A DNA stretch of 39,858 nucleotides from an uncultured Aquimarina sp. (lineage in GTDB: Bacteria > Bacteroidota > Bacteroidia > Flavobacteriales > Flavobacteriaceae), in the NCBI GenBank assembly GCA_938011245.1, contig CALLUJ010000103.1, positions 1 through 39,858 of the forward strand. Reading direction: 5' to 3'. This document shows positions 16,856-26,313 of the stretch, one piece after another. The position numbers and the translations under genes are program-made. The first letter of the stretch is position 1. Each line of letters opens with the position of its first letter. The notes under the pieces are model-generated. The model ran no database searches and was not told the DNA's origin. It saw only the letters and a program-made list of their open reading frames with translations.

Positions 16856-17311
16856 TTAATAAGGTTTAAAAATAAGTGGAACTTTATAGCTACTATTTAC
16901 AATAATACCATTTATAGTTGCTGGTTTTATAGGCGATAAGTTTTTAAATATAGTTTCTATTTGTTCTCTTAAAATGTGATTACTACTATTTTTTATCGTG
17001 TTTAATATTAATAAGCTGTCTTTTCTAACAGTAGTATAGATCCAAATAGTATCGTTCTCTTTTATTTTAGACTCAACTTTCCAATTTGTAAGTCCTTTAT
17101 GTAATTCAGTTATTAATTGTTGTTGAAAACATTTTTTCTCAGACAAAGAATTACATGGGGATATTTGAGGGTATAAATCTAATCCATTAGTTTGAATTTC
17201 CTGAATACGTTGTTGAAATAATTTTTGTTTATCAACTTTAGATAAATTAGAAAAATTACAACTGGTAAAGAAGAGTAATAAGGAAGTACAAAATGTATCG
17301 ATGTTTCGCAT
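16856..17311 (-). CDS. Small predicted lipoprotein of unknown function
   Basis: I do not recognise the family. From the ATG at 17311 it has a short N-terminal segment, a hydrophobic stretch SLLLFFTSC and a lipobox Cys at residue 18, so it should be a membrane-anchored lipoprotein. The mature part (about 134 residues) is polar and contains two more cysteines (C53, C61) that could form a disulfide. The frame is open from 17332, but the seven extra residues spoil the signal peptide. It is 4 bases upstream of ruvC on the same strand and divergent from the DUF456 gene. Linkage to ruvC looks positional rather than functional. Confidence 0.7.
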   Translation of the reverse strand: MRNIDTFCTSLLLFFTSCNFSNLSKVDKQKLFQQRIQEIQTNGLDLYPQISPCNSLSEKKCFQQQLITELHKGLTNWKVESKIKENDTIWIYTTVRKDSLLILNTIKNSSNHILREQIETIFKNLSPIKPATINGIIVNSSYKVPLIFKPY

Positions 17312-17404
17312 TAAGATAATATAATATTGCAATTTAAGGTTTTTAAAGGTATTTTTAGTTTGTTTACCTTTATAGAAACGCAGATTTAAAAGCGAATAAG
17401 TAAA

Positions 17405-17902
17405 ATGGATATATTTTTTGTAGTATTAGGATTAACATGCGTATGTGTTGGTGTATTGGGGAGTTTTATGCCTGTATTACCAGGACTTCCAATAAGTTGG
17501 GTAGGACTTTTATTATTACACTTTACCTCTATAATTCCAATAAACTATATGTATTTAGGCATATGGTTAGTAATTGCTATTATGATATCGATCTTAGATT
17601 ATATAATTCCTGTCATAGGAGCAAAAAAATATGGTGGGAGTAAATATGGTATGTGGGGAACTACTTTTGGACTAATTGTGGGGATATTTTTCCCACCATT
17701 GGGATTTATAATAGGTCCCTTTTTAGGAGCCTATATTGGAGAAATGATATATCAAAATAATTCTAAAATAGCGACTAGAGCAGCTTGGGGATCTCTTATG
17801 GGGTTTTTAGCTTCAACGTTTATGAAGTTTATTTTTGGAATTGTATATATAGGTCTTTTTGTAGCTAAACTTATAGAGTATAAGGAAGAGTTTTTTAATT
17901 AA
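17405..17902 (+). CDS. DUF456 membrane protein
   Basis: 165-residue integral membrane protein of unknown function, with about five hydrophobic segments. Family features are the Gly/Pro-rich opening VGVLGSFMPVLPGLP, the KKYGGSKYGMWG loop and FFPPLGFIIGPFLGAYIGE. These glycine-zipper-like repeats are typical of DUF456. The gene ends head-on with clpS: the two stop codons overlap by 4 bases within TTAATTAA, so no room is left for a terminator between them. Confidence 0.88.
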   Translation: MDIFFVVLGLTCVCVGVLGSFMPVLPGLPISWVGLLLLHFTSIIPINYMYLGIWLVIAIMISILDYIIPVIGAKKYGGSKYGMWGTTFGLIVGIFFPPLGFIIGPFLGAYIGEMIYQNNSKIATRAAWGSLMGFLASTFMKFIFGIVYIGLFVAKLIEYKEEFFN

Positions 17903-18180
17903 TGTATTTCGGCACTTAATCCAGCATCTAGTAGAGCAGTACATTTTGGTTCAAGTTCTTTGTAATGACCAGTTTTCACAGAACATTTGCCTTTATAGTG
18001 TACTAATAATGCGCATTGTTCAGCCTGTATAGAGTCATGATTACACACTTTTATTAATGTATTAATTACATGGTCAAAAGTATTTACTTCATCATTAAAT
18101 AATATAATTTGATTATTATCATTTAATTGAGTTTTGATTTCTGTTTTCTCTAAAACCTCTGGTGTAGCATCAAATATCAT
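17899..18180 (-). CDS. clpS: ClpS, N-degron adaptor of the ClpAP/ClpCP protease
   Basis: 93-residue cytoplasmic adaptor that hands proteins with destabilising N-terminal residues to the Clp unfoldase. The degron-binding pocket is present: LFNDEVNTFDHV (N29, D30) and the HYKGKCSVKTG segment with H61. The first 20 residues are the variable N-terminal extension. It follows prmA by 26 bases and probably shares its transcript. The stop overlaps that of the opposing DUF456 gene. Confidence 0.95.
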   Translation of the reverse strand: MIFDATPEVLEKTEIKTQLNDNNQIILFNDEVNTFDHVINTLIKVCNHDSIQAEQCALLVHYKGKCSVKTGHYKELEPKCTALLDAGLSAEIH

Positions 18181-18206
18181 GATGAATAACTTATTTTAAT
18201 TAAGTA

Positions 18207-19046
18207 TTATTTAATTTTTCTAAAATAGGCAGCAACCCAATTTTTACGTATTAACTTATTCTCAAAAATCAAGCCAACTGCGTTGCATTTGCTTTTAATT
18301 TGATCTAAGTCTTCTAAGTAAAATCCACTTAGTAGCAATTCCCCCTCAAAATTCATACAATTTGAATAAATAGAGAGGTCTTTTAACAGAATATTACGAT
18401 TTATATTTGCAATAATAAAATCATACTTTTTTTTTGTTAAAAGATTAGCATCTCCTTCATAAACGTTTATTTCAGAACAATTATTTCGTTCTATGTTTTC
18501 TTTTGTGTTTAAATAGCACCAATTATCAATGTCAATAGCATCTATAGGCGTAGCACCTCTTTTTTCAGACAGTATTGCAAGTACTCCTGTGCCACAACCC
18601 ATATCTAGTGTTTTTTTGTTTTTTAGGTCTAGTTTTAGTAGATGCTGAATCATCATATGGGTGGTTTCGTGATGCCCAGTTCCAAAAGACATTTTAGGTT
18701 CAATAATAATATCGTATTTCACATCTTTTTTGTCGTGAAAAGGAGCTCTAACATAACAAGTTTCGTCTACAGTAATAGGATTAAAGTTTTTTTCCCATTC
18801 AGTATTCCAATTAACTTGCTCTATTTCTTTTTTAGTAAAAGAAATTTCAAATTCATTAGAATTTAAAACATAAATATTGTCTAAAAGTTCGTTGTTCCAT
18901 TCCTCCTTTTTAATAAAAGCTTCTAAGCCTGTTTCGGTCTCAACAAAACTTTCAAAACCAACGTTCCCTAATTCTGCTAATAAAATTTCAGTAGCAGGTT
19001 GTAAAGGCAAAATGTTAAAATAATATCCAATATATTTAGGAGTCAT
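18207..19046 (-). CDS. prmA: Ribosomal protein L11 methyltransferase
   Basis: S-adenosylmethionine-dependent enzyme that methylates lysines of ribosomal protein L11. 279 residues, normal for Bacteroidota. The N-terminal substrate-binding domain (to about 90) is followed by FGTGHHETT (121-129), diagnostic for PrmA, and the SAM loop LDMGCGTGVLAI (from 147), then IIANINRNIL, the NxN motif IV variant. It starts 11 bases after murF ends and precedes clpS by 26, which points to a murF-prmA-clpS transcript. Confidence 0.96.
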   Translation of the reverse strand: MTPKYIGYYFNILPLQPATEILLAELGNVGFESFVETETGLEAFIKKEEWNNELLDNIYVLNSNEFEISFTKKEIEQVNWNTEWEKNFNPITVDETCYVRAPFHDKKDVKYDIIIEPKMSFGTGHHETTHMMIQHLLKLDLKNKKTLDMGCGTGVLAILSEKRGATPIDAIDIDNWCYLNTKENIERNNCSEINVYEGDANLLTKKKYDFIIANINRNILLKDLSIYSNCMNFEGELLLSGFYLEDLDQIKSKCNAVGLIFENKLIRKNWVAAYFRKIK

Positions 19047-19057
19047 AATAGTTGTTT

Positions 19058-20341
19058 TTAAAGTAAAGGAACAATTTGTTCTAATTTCATGCCTCTAGAG
19101 CCCTTAATAAGTATTAAGCTATCTTTAATGACATGATTTTTAAAATATAAAAGTAAGGATATCGTGTCGGTAAATACTTTTATTTTTTCAGAATCAATAT
19201 GACATTCGGAAAAGTGATTTCCAACAAGGAATATATTGTTAATATTACTATTGGTTATTAAATTTACAATTTGTTGGTGTTCTTGTTTTGCATACATCCC
19301 AAGTTCAAACATATCGCCCAGTATAATTGTTTTTTGACTTTTTGAAGTTTCGATGTTTATCAAATTAGACAAAGCAGCGCTCATGCTACTCGGATTTGCG
19401 TTGTAAGCATCTAATATAATTTCGATAGAATCTTTTTGAATTAATTCGGAACGGTTATTTATGGGAATATAATTTTCTATAGCCTCCTTAATTTGATTTG
19501 TGTTAATTTTAAAATAATTTCCAATAGCTATACTAGCGGCTATATTTGTGTAATTATATGCTCCAATAAGGTTAGATGAAATAATTTTTTTGTCGAATTT
19601 TACTTTTACAAAAGGAGAAGTTTCTAGAATGCTAATTCCTAAATAATTGTTATTTTTTTTTGAAAATAGAATGTGATTCATTTTTAAAGCTAAAGGCAAT
19701 AATTTTTGGTCTTCAGAATTGCAAAAAATAGTTCCTCTATTTTGTTGTATAGCTTTATAGAGTTCGGTTTTTCCAATTAAAATATTATGTTCACTTCCAA
19801 ATCCTTCAAGGTGCGCTTTTCCAATGTTAGTTATATAGCCATAATTGGGCTTTGCAATAGCGCATAATGTTTCGATTTCTTTTAAATGATTAGCACCCAT
19901 TTCTACAACACCTATTTCGGTGTTCGTATTCATAGATAATAACGTGAGAGGAACACCGATATGATTGTTTAAATTTCCTTTAGTGGAAGTACAAGCGTAT
20001 TTTTTGCTAAGTATAGTGTGGATTAATTCTTTCGTAGTAGTTTTTCCGTTGCTTCCAGTTAAAGCAATAATAGGAATATTTAGGTACTCTCTATGAAAAC
20101 TAGCTAACTTTTGTAGTGTAGATAATACATTTGTAACAAGAATACAATTTTTGGTTTTATATTTGGCTTCGTCAATTATAGCAAAAGAGGCACCTATATT
20201 TACGGCTTGTTGAGCAAATTTGTTTCCGTTAAAATTATCTCCTTTTAGAGCAAAAAACAATTCTCCTTTTTTAAGGTTGCGAGTGTCTGTGCAAACGCTA
20301 TTGCTTTTTAAAAATATTTTATGAATTTGTTCAATAGTCAT
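19058..20341 (-). CDS. murF: UDP-N-acetylmuramoyl-tripeptide-D-alanyl-D-alanine ligase
   Basis: Last cytoplasmic ligase of peptidoglycan precursor synthesis; it adds D-Ala-D-Ala to the UDP-MurNAc-tripeptide using ATP. 427 residues. The Mur-ligase ATP loop is LTGSNGKTTTKE (from 94). GVVEMGANHLKEIE, TNIGKAHLEGFGS and LDAYNANPSSMSAAL are the further MurF signatures. It is separated from gldJ by a 70-base gap containing a strong terminator, so it should have its own promoter, which I cannot identify with confidence. Confidence 0.97.
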   Translation of the reverse strand: MTIEQIHKIFLKSNSVCTDTRNLKKGELFFALKGDNFNGNKFAQQAVNIGASFAIIDEAKYKTKNCILVTNVLSTLQKLASFHREYLNIPIIALTGSNGKTTTKELIHTILSKKYACTSTKGNLNNHIGVPLTLLSMNTNTEIGVVEMGANHLKEIETLCAIAKPNYGYITNIGKAHLEGFGSEHNILIGKTELYKAIQQNRGTIFCNSEDQKLLPLALKMNHILFSKKNNNYLGISILETSPFVKVKFDKKIISSNLIGAYNYTNIAASIAIGNYFKINTNQIKEAIENYIPINNRSELIQKDSIEIILDAYNANPSSMSAALSNLINIETSKSQKTIILGDMFELGMYAKQEHQQIVNLITNSNINNIFLVGNHFSECHIDSEKIKVFTDTISLLLYFKNHVIKDSLILIKGSRGMKLEQIVPLL

Positions 20342-20352
20342 ATATTATAAAA

Positions 20353-20383
20353 GTAAAAAAACCTCGACATATCGTCGAGGTTT
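20353..20383 (-). terminator. Strong intrinsic terminator after gldJ
   Basis: On the minus strand AAACCTCGAC and GTCGAGGTTT pair over 10 bases (20383-20374 with 20368-20359) around a 5-base loop, followed by TTTTTTTACTTTT (T-run 20361-20353 and on). It separates gldJ from murF. Confidence 0.88.
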
Positions 20384-20411
20384 AAAAATAAATATTTTAT
20401 AAAAATGATGA

Positions 20412-22157
20412 TTATTCTGTAGGGCGTTTTACATCAGTAAACTTGTCACCTACACGAGAAACAGCATTTCTAAATCCTATATAATCAGTAGCCATATCCT
20501 GAGGGAAATATCTACGTTGTGCAGGGTCTAACCAATAAGCACGATCTTTCCAAGAACCACCTTTATACACACGTACATTATCATCTATAAGTGTTTTTCT
20601 TTTGGTAGACTTATCATACTCTCTTTTTAATGTGCCATCTTCATTTGCAGTTACGCTATGGTTTGGAGAGTTGTACATTGCCTTAGTTGGATTTCCTTGA
20701 ATTTCTTCAAATGCTTCGTAATAACGAGAAGATTGTTTGTCTCCATCTCTATAATTACGATTATCGCTTTCAGAAAAATTAGTTCTTAAGTATGTTTCAT
20801 TTTCATCGATAGGAACCTGTTTAATTTGTCCAGGTAATGATCTAGCTATAATTTTTCCGTTACTTAATGTGTCATAAACAATTTCATTAGTTCCTAGTAC
20901 GGTAACAGAACCATCACTCGCAATAGCATTTTTAGTGTAAACGTTTCCTCTATAGTAGTTGAAATCATTAAAATCATCATCAACAATTGGACGATAAACA
21001 TCGGCAACCCATTCAGCAACATTTCCGGCCATATCATACAGCCCATAATCATTTGGAGGATAACTTTTAATTTCTGCTGTTATATCGGCTCCATCATCAC
21101 TCCATCCAGCAATACCTCCATAATCACCATTAGCTTGTTTAAAGTTGGCTAATTGATCTCCATATCTGTTTTTCTTTCCAGATCGAGTGTATTGTCCTTT
21201 CCAAGGGTATTTCTTTTTACCTCTATAGATATTATAGTTTCTTAATTCTTTTAATCCTAAAGCAGCATATTCCCATTCTACTTCGGTAGGTAGTCTATAT
21301 TTTGGAGGAATATCTCCTGAGTTTTTCTTAGGAAAACGGTTTCCTGTTCCTGTAGAGGCAGCATCACCAGTAGATGTTTCTTCGCCAGTTTCAGGGTCAA
21401 TACTTACATTTTTAGCGGCAGCATTGCTTTCGCGTTCAAGGTCTTTTAATCTTTTTTGAGATTCAGAACCTCCTAAAAGTAGATTTTCATCTCCTCCATA
21501 CACACCACTAGGTGCTACTTCATATGCATCAGAATCAAAAGGAGATCCTACAGGAGCTGTATAGGCAGCTTCTTTGGCTAAATAACCTTTTTCTATTAAG
21601 GTGCGTTCGTTTACCCTATTAGTTCTCCAATTACTAAATTCAACAGCTTGTATCCAAGAAACTCCTACTACAGGATAATTGCGATAAGCAGGGTGTCTAA
21701 GGTAATTGTTTGTCATTACCTCATTAAAACCTAATCGATTTCTCCACACCAAAGTATCAGGTAAGGCTCCATAATAAATATTTCTGTAATCAGGATTAGA
21801 CGGAGGGAAGAAGTGTTTTGTCCATTCCAAATATTCGAGGTACATAAGGTTTGTAACTTCCGTTTCATCTAAATAAAAGGATTGTACATGCTGTTGTGTA
21901 GGAGTGTTGTTCCAGTCGTGCATTACATCATCTTGTACTCTCCCCATTGTAAAAGTACCACCCTCGATAGGAACGGTACCCACGGGGGTTTCTTGTTCTT
22001 GGTAATTGTAATTTACTTTGAAAATACCACCTTTTTCATTGTGTGGATTTCCCGTAGCTCTAGATTTAGTTTTATAGTTTTCACTGGTGTTACAGCCAAC
22101 TAATAGTGTGCCAAATATAGAGGCGGAAAGTAGGTTAAAAAGAATTTTTTTATTCAT
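20412..22157 (-). CDS. gldJ: Gliding motility / type IX secretion lipoprotein GldJ
   Basis: Outer-membrane-associated lipoprotein needed for gliding and for stability of the GldK-type secretion components. From the ATG at 22157 the signal peptide MNKKILFNLL ends in a lipobox with Cys at residue 22 (LLVGCN). The rest is the formylglycine-generating-enzyme-like (SUMF1) fold without known catalysis: GTFTMGRVQDD, FYLDETEVTNLMYLEYL, YRLPTEVEWEYAA, YDMAGNVAEWVADVY and VYKGGSWKDRAYWL. About 581 residues. The frame is open to 22193, but those 12 residues would precede the signal peptide. Divergent from porU with 172 bases between, the same arrangement as in Flavobacterium johnsoniae. Confidence 0.96.
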   Translation of the reverse strand: MNKKILFNLLSASIFGTLLVGCNTSENYKTKSRATGNPHNEKGGIFKVNYNYQEQETPVGTVPIEGGTFTMGRVQDDVMHDWNNTPTQQHVQSFYLDETEVTNLMYLEYLEWTKHFFPPSNPDYRNIYYGALPDTLVWRNRLGFNEVMTNNYLRHPAYRNYPVVGVSWIQAVEFSNWRTNRVNERTLIEKGYLAKEAAYTAPVGSPFDSDAYEVAPSGVYGGDENLLLGGSESQKRLKDLERESNAAAKNVSIDPETGEETSTGDAASTGTGNRFPKKNSGDIPPKYRLPTEVEWEYAALGLKELRNYNIYRGKKKYPWKGQYTRSGKKNRYGDQLANFKQANGDYGGIAGWSDDGADITAEIKSYPPNDYGLYDMAGNVAEWVADVYRPIVDDDFNDFNYYRGNVYTKNAIASDGSVTVLGTNEIVYDTLSNGKIIARSLPGQIKQVPIDENETYLRTNFSESDNRNYRDGDKQSSRYYEAFEEIQGNPTKAMYNSPNHSVTANEDGTLKREYDKSTKRKTLIDDNVRVYKGGSWKDRAYWLDPAQRRYFPQDMATDYIGFRNAVSRVGDKFTDVKRPTE

Positions 22158-22189
22158 AATCAACAATCTATTTGTAGGTAATAGGATTT

Positions 22190-22219
22190 GCAATATAACA
22201 ATTAACGCTCTAATTTCAA
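22190..22219 (-). promoter_or_regulatory. gldJ: Possible gldJ promoter, TTG-N19-TATATTGC
   Basis: Minus-strand TTG (22219-22217), a 19-base spacer and TATATTGC (22197-22190) resemble the Bacteroidota promoter but miss the last two bases of TAnnTTTG. The leader would be about 25-30 bases. Confidence 0.3.
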
Positions 22220-22291
22220 TTTTATTTTAGATTTAATTATTGTTGTTTAATTTAGCAGTAATTATAATAAATACAGTCTCAATAAAAATTA

Positions 22292-22319
22292 TTGATATAC
22301 TAAGGTTAATTTATTATTG
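22292..22319 (+). promoter_or_regulatory. porU: Possible porU promoter, TTG-N17-TATTATTG
   Basis: TTG (22292-22294), 17 bases, TATTATTG (22312-22319; one mismatch to TAnnTTTG). Transcription would begin within a few bases of the ATG at 22330, giving a leaderless or nearly leaderless message and excluding the in-frame start at 22240. Confidence 0.4.
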
Positions 22320-22329
22320 TTATAAGACT

Positions 22330-25300
22330 ATGGAATATATATTAAAAGCTATCTTCTTTTTTGGGTGTTTTAGCTTGGGGTTTTCTCAAGAAAGAACAGT
22401 TAAAATAGAATGGATGAGTGCTGATGATTTATTAATAACATCTAGTAAAATTAATGTAGAAGGAGCAGATCCTTTTTTTGTAGATGAATCGGGGTTTACA
22501 GAAGAGTTAATTTCTACATGGAGTAGAGGGCAAACAAGTTATGTAGGCTCTGTGGCTTCTGGAGTGGTTTTGGAGCCTGTATCGCAAATGTTAGTAGATA
22601 GAGTGGATGTTAATTTGTTGCCTAATACATTTGAAGTTTCGGTATCTGCTAAGATGGGTAGGGATAAGTATTTAGAGGTTTTAAGTTTTAATCCATTGGT
22701 GTACTCTAAAGGACAAATTAAAAGGATTGTCTCTTTTAATTTGCAAAAAAGAGATTTATCGCGAAGGAGCGCAAAAAATTTATCGGTACCGTCAAGGTCT
22801 TCATCAGTATTAGCTACGGGGCAATGGAAACGATTTGAAATTGACCAAACGGGAGTATATAGAGTTACGGCCAATTTTTTATCGTCCATTGGTTTAAATT
22901 TAAATGGAGTTGACCCTAGAACAATTAAAATATACGGAAATGGAGGGAAACCTTTGCCTTATGAAAATTCTCAAAATCGATTTTACGATGTTCCAGAAGT
23001 TCCAGTGAAAATGGTTGGAGCGGAAGATGGAGTTTTTTCAGGCGAAGATTATTTGCTTTTTTACGCTACAGGGGTTAGAGGTTTTGATGAAGATAATGAT
23101 ACTAATTTGAATCCATTTTCCGATAACACTTTTTATTATGTAACTACTGGGGGGGCAAATCATAAAAGTATTGTAACAGTAGAGAAAAGTAATGCGATAT
23201 CAGACATAGTATTTAATACATATGATTTTGAAACCTTTATCGAGAAAGATTTGGTAAACTTGGGGGGTATTGGTCGGAAGTGGTTTGGAGATAGCTTTGG
23301 AAGAGGACAAAACCGTAGAGAATATAATTTTGATATTCCAAGCCCAGTTAAGGATTCTGATGTGGTAATTGTTTTTCCTTTTGGAGGTCTTTATCAAGTA
23401 CCTCCATCTATTTCTGTAAGAGCTTCTTCGGCTAATCAAGAATCTAGAACAGTTGGCTTTCAGTCTGGTTTTAGTTCGGATGTATCTGGTTACGGAAACT
23501 CATTGCTGCAAAGGTTAGTTTTAAAAGCAGGAGAAAAACTTAATGTAACATTTGAGTTTGATCAAAAAGGAGATCCTTCTTCGCAAGTCTTTTTAGATTA
23601 TTTACGAATAATGGCGAAAAGTAATTTAAGAGGGGTGGGAAGGCAATTTGTTTTTTCAAATTCGGAACAAATTTCCGCTACAGGAATTAGCGAATTTATG
23701 ATATCGAATGCTGAAAATATTTCTTCTGTATGGAATGTTACTGATCCTTTTAATATTACCGAGAGACTGAATAACTCTGGTGTTGGTAATTCAAAAGAAT
23801 CTGCTTTTAGTGTTAAGGTGGACTCGGGAATAGAAAGTAAATTCTTAGCTTTAGATGAGAGGGATTTTTATAGCCCAATACGATTGCAAAATTCTAATGT
23901 TTTTAATCAAGATTTAAAGGGAAATGTTTTTAGAAATGGATCTCAAAATAATTTTCAAGGTGAAATAGATTATTTGATTATTACACGATCAGATTTTGTG
24001 GATTCAGCAAATAGATTAGCCAATTTTAGAAGAAAACAAGACGGATTTAACGTTAAAGTAGTTACTGTAGATCAAATTTACAATGAATTTAGTACAGGAC
24101 AACAAGATATTACTGCAATAAGAAACTTTGTGAAATATATATATGATAATGCTAATAGTGCAGAGGGTAGATTAAAGTATTTGTGCGTTATAGGGGATGG
24201 ATCATACGATTACAAAGATCGTATAGAGGATAATACCAATATTGTTCCGTTGTACTTTGCAGAAAATAGTATCAATTTTGCAACGAGCTACTCTACAGAT
24301 GATTATTATGGAATTATGGGAGATAATGAAGGAGATAATTTGAGAAGTGATTTGTTGGATATTGCTGTAGGTAGAATTATTGCTCCAACTCCAGATGTCG
24401 CTAACGATATGATAGATAAAATTGTTCGTTATTATAATCAAAGTAGCTACGGTACATGGAGGAATAATTTTTTGTTTGTTGCAGATGATGTAGATGATGT
24501 AATAGATGCTTCTTTAGAGCTGAAGTTAGACTTTGTGGCAGAGCAAATGAAAGCGAAACTGCCTAATGCTAATATTAGAAAAATCTTTACAGATGCTTTT
24601 GAACAAGAGTTAACATCTGCAGGAGCCCGTTATTTTCAAGCACAACAAAATCTTTTAAATGCTTTTGAGGCGGGTAGTGCGTATATTAATTATTTTGGTC
24701 ATGGAGGAGAGGAAGGCTTGTCTAGTGAATTTATTTTTAGAGCAACAGATGCTCAGGAATTGACAAACAGAGACCGCTTAACGGTATTTACAACATTAAC
24801 TTGTGAGTTAACTCGTTTTGATAACCCTTCAAGAGAAACTGCAGGAGAATTTTTGTATTGGAATAAAAATGGAGGAGCGGTAGCAATGTTAACAACTATT
24901 AGGAATTTATTTGTAAGCACGGGGTTAGATTTAAATCCAGTTTTAGCAGATGCACTTTTTGATGATTCGCAAAATGCTATTCCTATAGGAGAAGCATTGC
25001 GAGTTGCTAAAAACAATTTGGTTTCGCGGGGAGATAATAGACTTACAGTCTTCTGTATTGGAGATCCTGCGTTAAAGATTAGCTTTCCTAAGCCGGAGGT
25101 GGTGCTTACTAAAATAAACGATATTCAAGCTTTCAATTTTAATGGTAGTCTAAGGGCTTTGGATAAAGTTAAGTTGTCGGGAATAGTTGTAGATGCTAAT
25201 AATGCGTCTCAAAATCCTTTAGAAAACTTTAATGGTGAAATAGGAGTAACTCTATTCGATAAGGATGAACAAAGAGAAACGTTGGCAAATGATGGAACTT

Positions 25301-26271
25301 TTTCGTGTTTAGAAATAAACAGTAATACAGGAGAAGTAACTCCTAGAAACTTTAGAGTGTGTAGTACTTCTAGCGATAATAAATTATTTACTCTTAAGTT
25401 TGAAAACATTGGTAATCAAGTTTTTAATGGAAGAGCAACAGTAGGAAAAGGAGTTTTTGATATTGAATTTGTGTTGTCCCGTAATGTTCAGTTGCCTGTG
25501 GGGGAAGGTAGGATAGGTTTTTATGCTCAAAATCAAACCGTATTGGAAGATCAAAGTGGATCGGCAAAAGTGATGATTGGAGGATTGAATACAGAAGCAC
25601 CAACAGATAATGAGAAGCCATTAATAAATTTATTTTTAAATAACGAAAATTTTTTAGACGGACAGCTAGTTAATAATACGCCAGTGTTAATTGCTAGGTT
25701 GTCAGATGCTAATGGGATTAATACAGCAGGAGGCGTAGGTCACGATATTGTTGCTGTTGTGGATGGAGATGAAACTAATCCTATTAGGTTAAATGATTTT
25801 TATACAACCGAATTGAATGATTCGGCTAGGGGGATTATTAATTTTAGGTTAAAAAGTCTTTCGGAAGGACAGCATACATTGAGTTTAAGAGCATCGGATG
25901 TGTATAATAATGTTGCTTTTGAGCAAATAACATTTCAAGTAGGAGGCGAGGATGATTTTACAATTTCTGAAGTATTAAACTATCCTAATCCGTTTGTAAA
26001 TTATACCGAGTTTTGGTTTAATCACACAGGACCTTCTCAAGATGTTTTAGAAGTAATGGTTAGGGTAATGACTATTACAGGGAAAGTGGTAACAACTAAA
26101 TTTGCAACTTTGTCAGGAAATACTAATAGTTATAGAGGGGATATAACATGGGATGGAAAGGATGATTTTGGAAATAATGTAGGAAAAGGAGTATATTTAT
26201 ATAACATTGTAATAAAATCTACGTTAACTAATAAGACCGTTTCTAAACTAGAAAAACTCGTAGTTTTGTAA
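22330..26271 (+). CDS. porU: Type IX secretion system sortase PorU
   Basis: Cell-surface cysteine protease of the gingipain (C25) family. It removes the C-terminal signal of T9SS cargo and attaches the protein to the surface, in complex with PorV. From the ATG at 22330 it has a signal peptide ending GFSQ, an N-terminal beta-rich region, and the C25 domain with the catalytic dyad in YFGHGGEEG (H791) and TTLTCELTRFD (C825). A C-terminal region ends with a FlgD-like/T9SS-type domain (NYPNPF, TWDGKDDFGNNVGKGVYLY). About 1,313 residues, as in other flavobacteria. The frame is open from 22240, but the signal peptide and likely promoter favour 22330. porV follows after 42 bases. Confidence 0.96.
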   Translation: MEYILKAIFFFGCFSLGFSQERTVKIEWMSADDLLITSSKINVEGADPFFVDESGFTEELISTWSRGQTSYVGSVASGVVLEPVSQMLVDRVDVNLLPNTFEVSVSAKMGRDKYLEVLSFNPLVYSKGQIKRIVSFNLQKRDLSRRSAKNLSVPSRSSSVLATGQWKRFEIDQTGVYRVTANFLSSIGLNLNGVDPRTIKIYGNGGKPLPYENSQNRFYDVPEVPVKMVGAEDGVFSGEDYLLFYATGVRGFDEDNDTNLNPFSDNTFYYVTTGGANHKSIVTVEKSNAISDIVFNTYDFETFIEKDLVNLGGIGRKWFGDSFGRGQNRREYNFDIPSPVKDSDVVIVFPFGGLYQVPPSISVRASSANQESRTVGFQSGFSSDVSGYGNSLLQRLVLKAGEKLNVTFEFDQKGDPSSQVFLDYLRIMAKSNLRGVGRQFVFSNSEQISATGISEFMISNAENISSVWNVTDPFNITERLNNSGVGNSKESAFSVKVDSGIESKFLALDERDFYSPIRLQNSNVFNQDLKGNVFRNGSQNNFQGEIDYLIITRSDFVDSANRLANFRRKQDGFNVKVVTVDQIYNEFSTGQQDITAIRNFVKYIYDNANSAEGRLKYLCVIGDGSYDYKDRIEDNTNIVPLYFAENSINFATSYSTDDYYGIMGDNEGDNLRSDLLDIAVGRIIAPTPDVANDMIDKIVRYYNQSSYGTWRNNFLFVADDVDDVIDASLELKLDFVAEQMKAKLPNANIRKIFTDAFEQELTSAGARYFQAQQNLLNAFEAGSAYINYFGHGGEEGLSSEFIFRATDAQELTNRDRLTVFTTLTCELTRFDNPSRETAGEFLYWNKNGGAVAMLTTIRNLFVSTGLDLNPVLADALFDDSQNAIPIGEALRVAKNNLVSRGDNRLTVFCIGDPALKISFPKPEVVLTKINDIQAFNFNGSLRALDKVKLSGIVVDANNASQNPLENFNGEIGVTLFDKDEQRETLANDGTFSCLEINSNTGEVTPRNFRVCSTSSDNKLFTLKFENIGNQVFNGRATVGKGVFDIEFVLSRNVQLPVGEGRIGFYAQNQTVLEDQSGSAKVMIGGLNTEAPTDNEKPLINLFLNNENFLDGQLVNNTPVLIARLSDANGINTAGGVGHDIVAVVDGDETNPIRLNDFYTTELNDSARGIINFRLKSLSEGQHTLSLRASDVYNNVAFEQITFQVGGEDDFTISEVLNYPNPFVNYTEFWFNHTGPSQDVLEVMVRVMTITGKVVTTKFATLSGNTNSYRGDITWDGKDDFGNNVGKGVYLYNIVIKSTLTNKTVSKLEKLVVL

Positions 26272-26297
26272 ACGATCAGGAAGTAAAATTATATTTG
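26266..26297 (+). promoter_or_regulatory. porV: Internal promoter candidate before porV, TTG-N21-TATATTTG
   Basis: TTG (26266-26268) within the porU end, 21 bases, then TATATTTG (26290-26297), an exact TAnnTTTG. The porV ATG is 16 bases later. It would allow porV to be expressed above porU, which fits the abundance of PorV in the outer membrane. Confidence 0.5.
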
Positions 26298-26313
26298 TTA
26301 AAAAATTAATTAA

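Noticed and set aside
17881..17921. Bidirectional terminator between the DUF456 gene and clpS
   Set aside because: The stop codons overlap in TTAATTAA and no hairpin with a T-run lies nearby.
22539..22889. 116-codon minus-strand frame inside porU
   Set aside because: porU is intact across it; the frame has no promoter and no recognisable motif.
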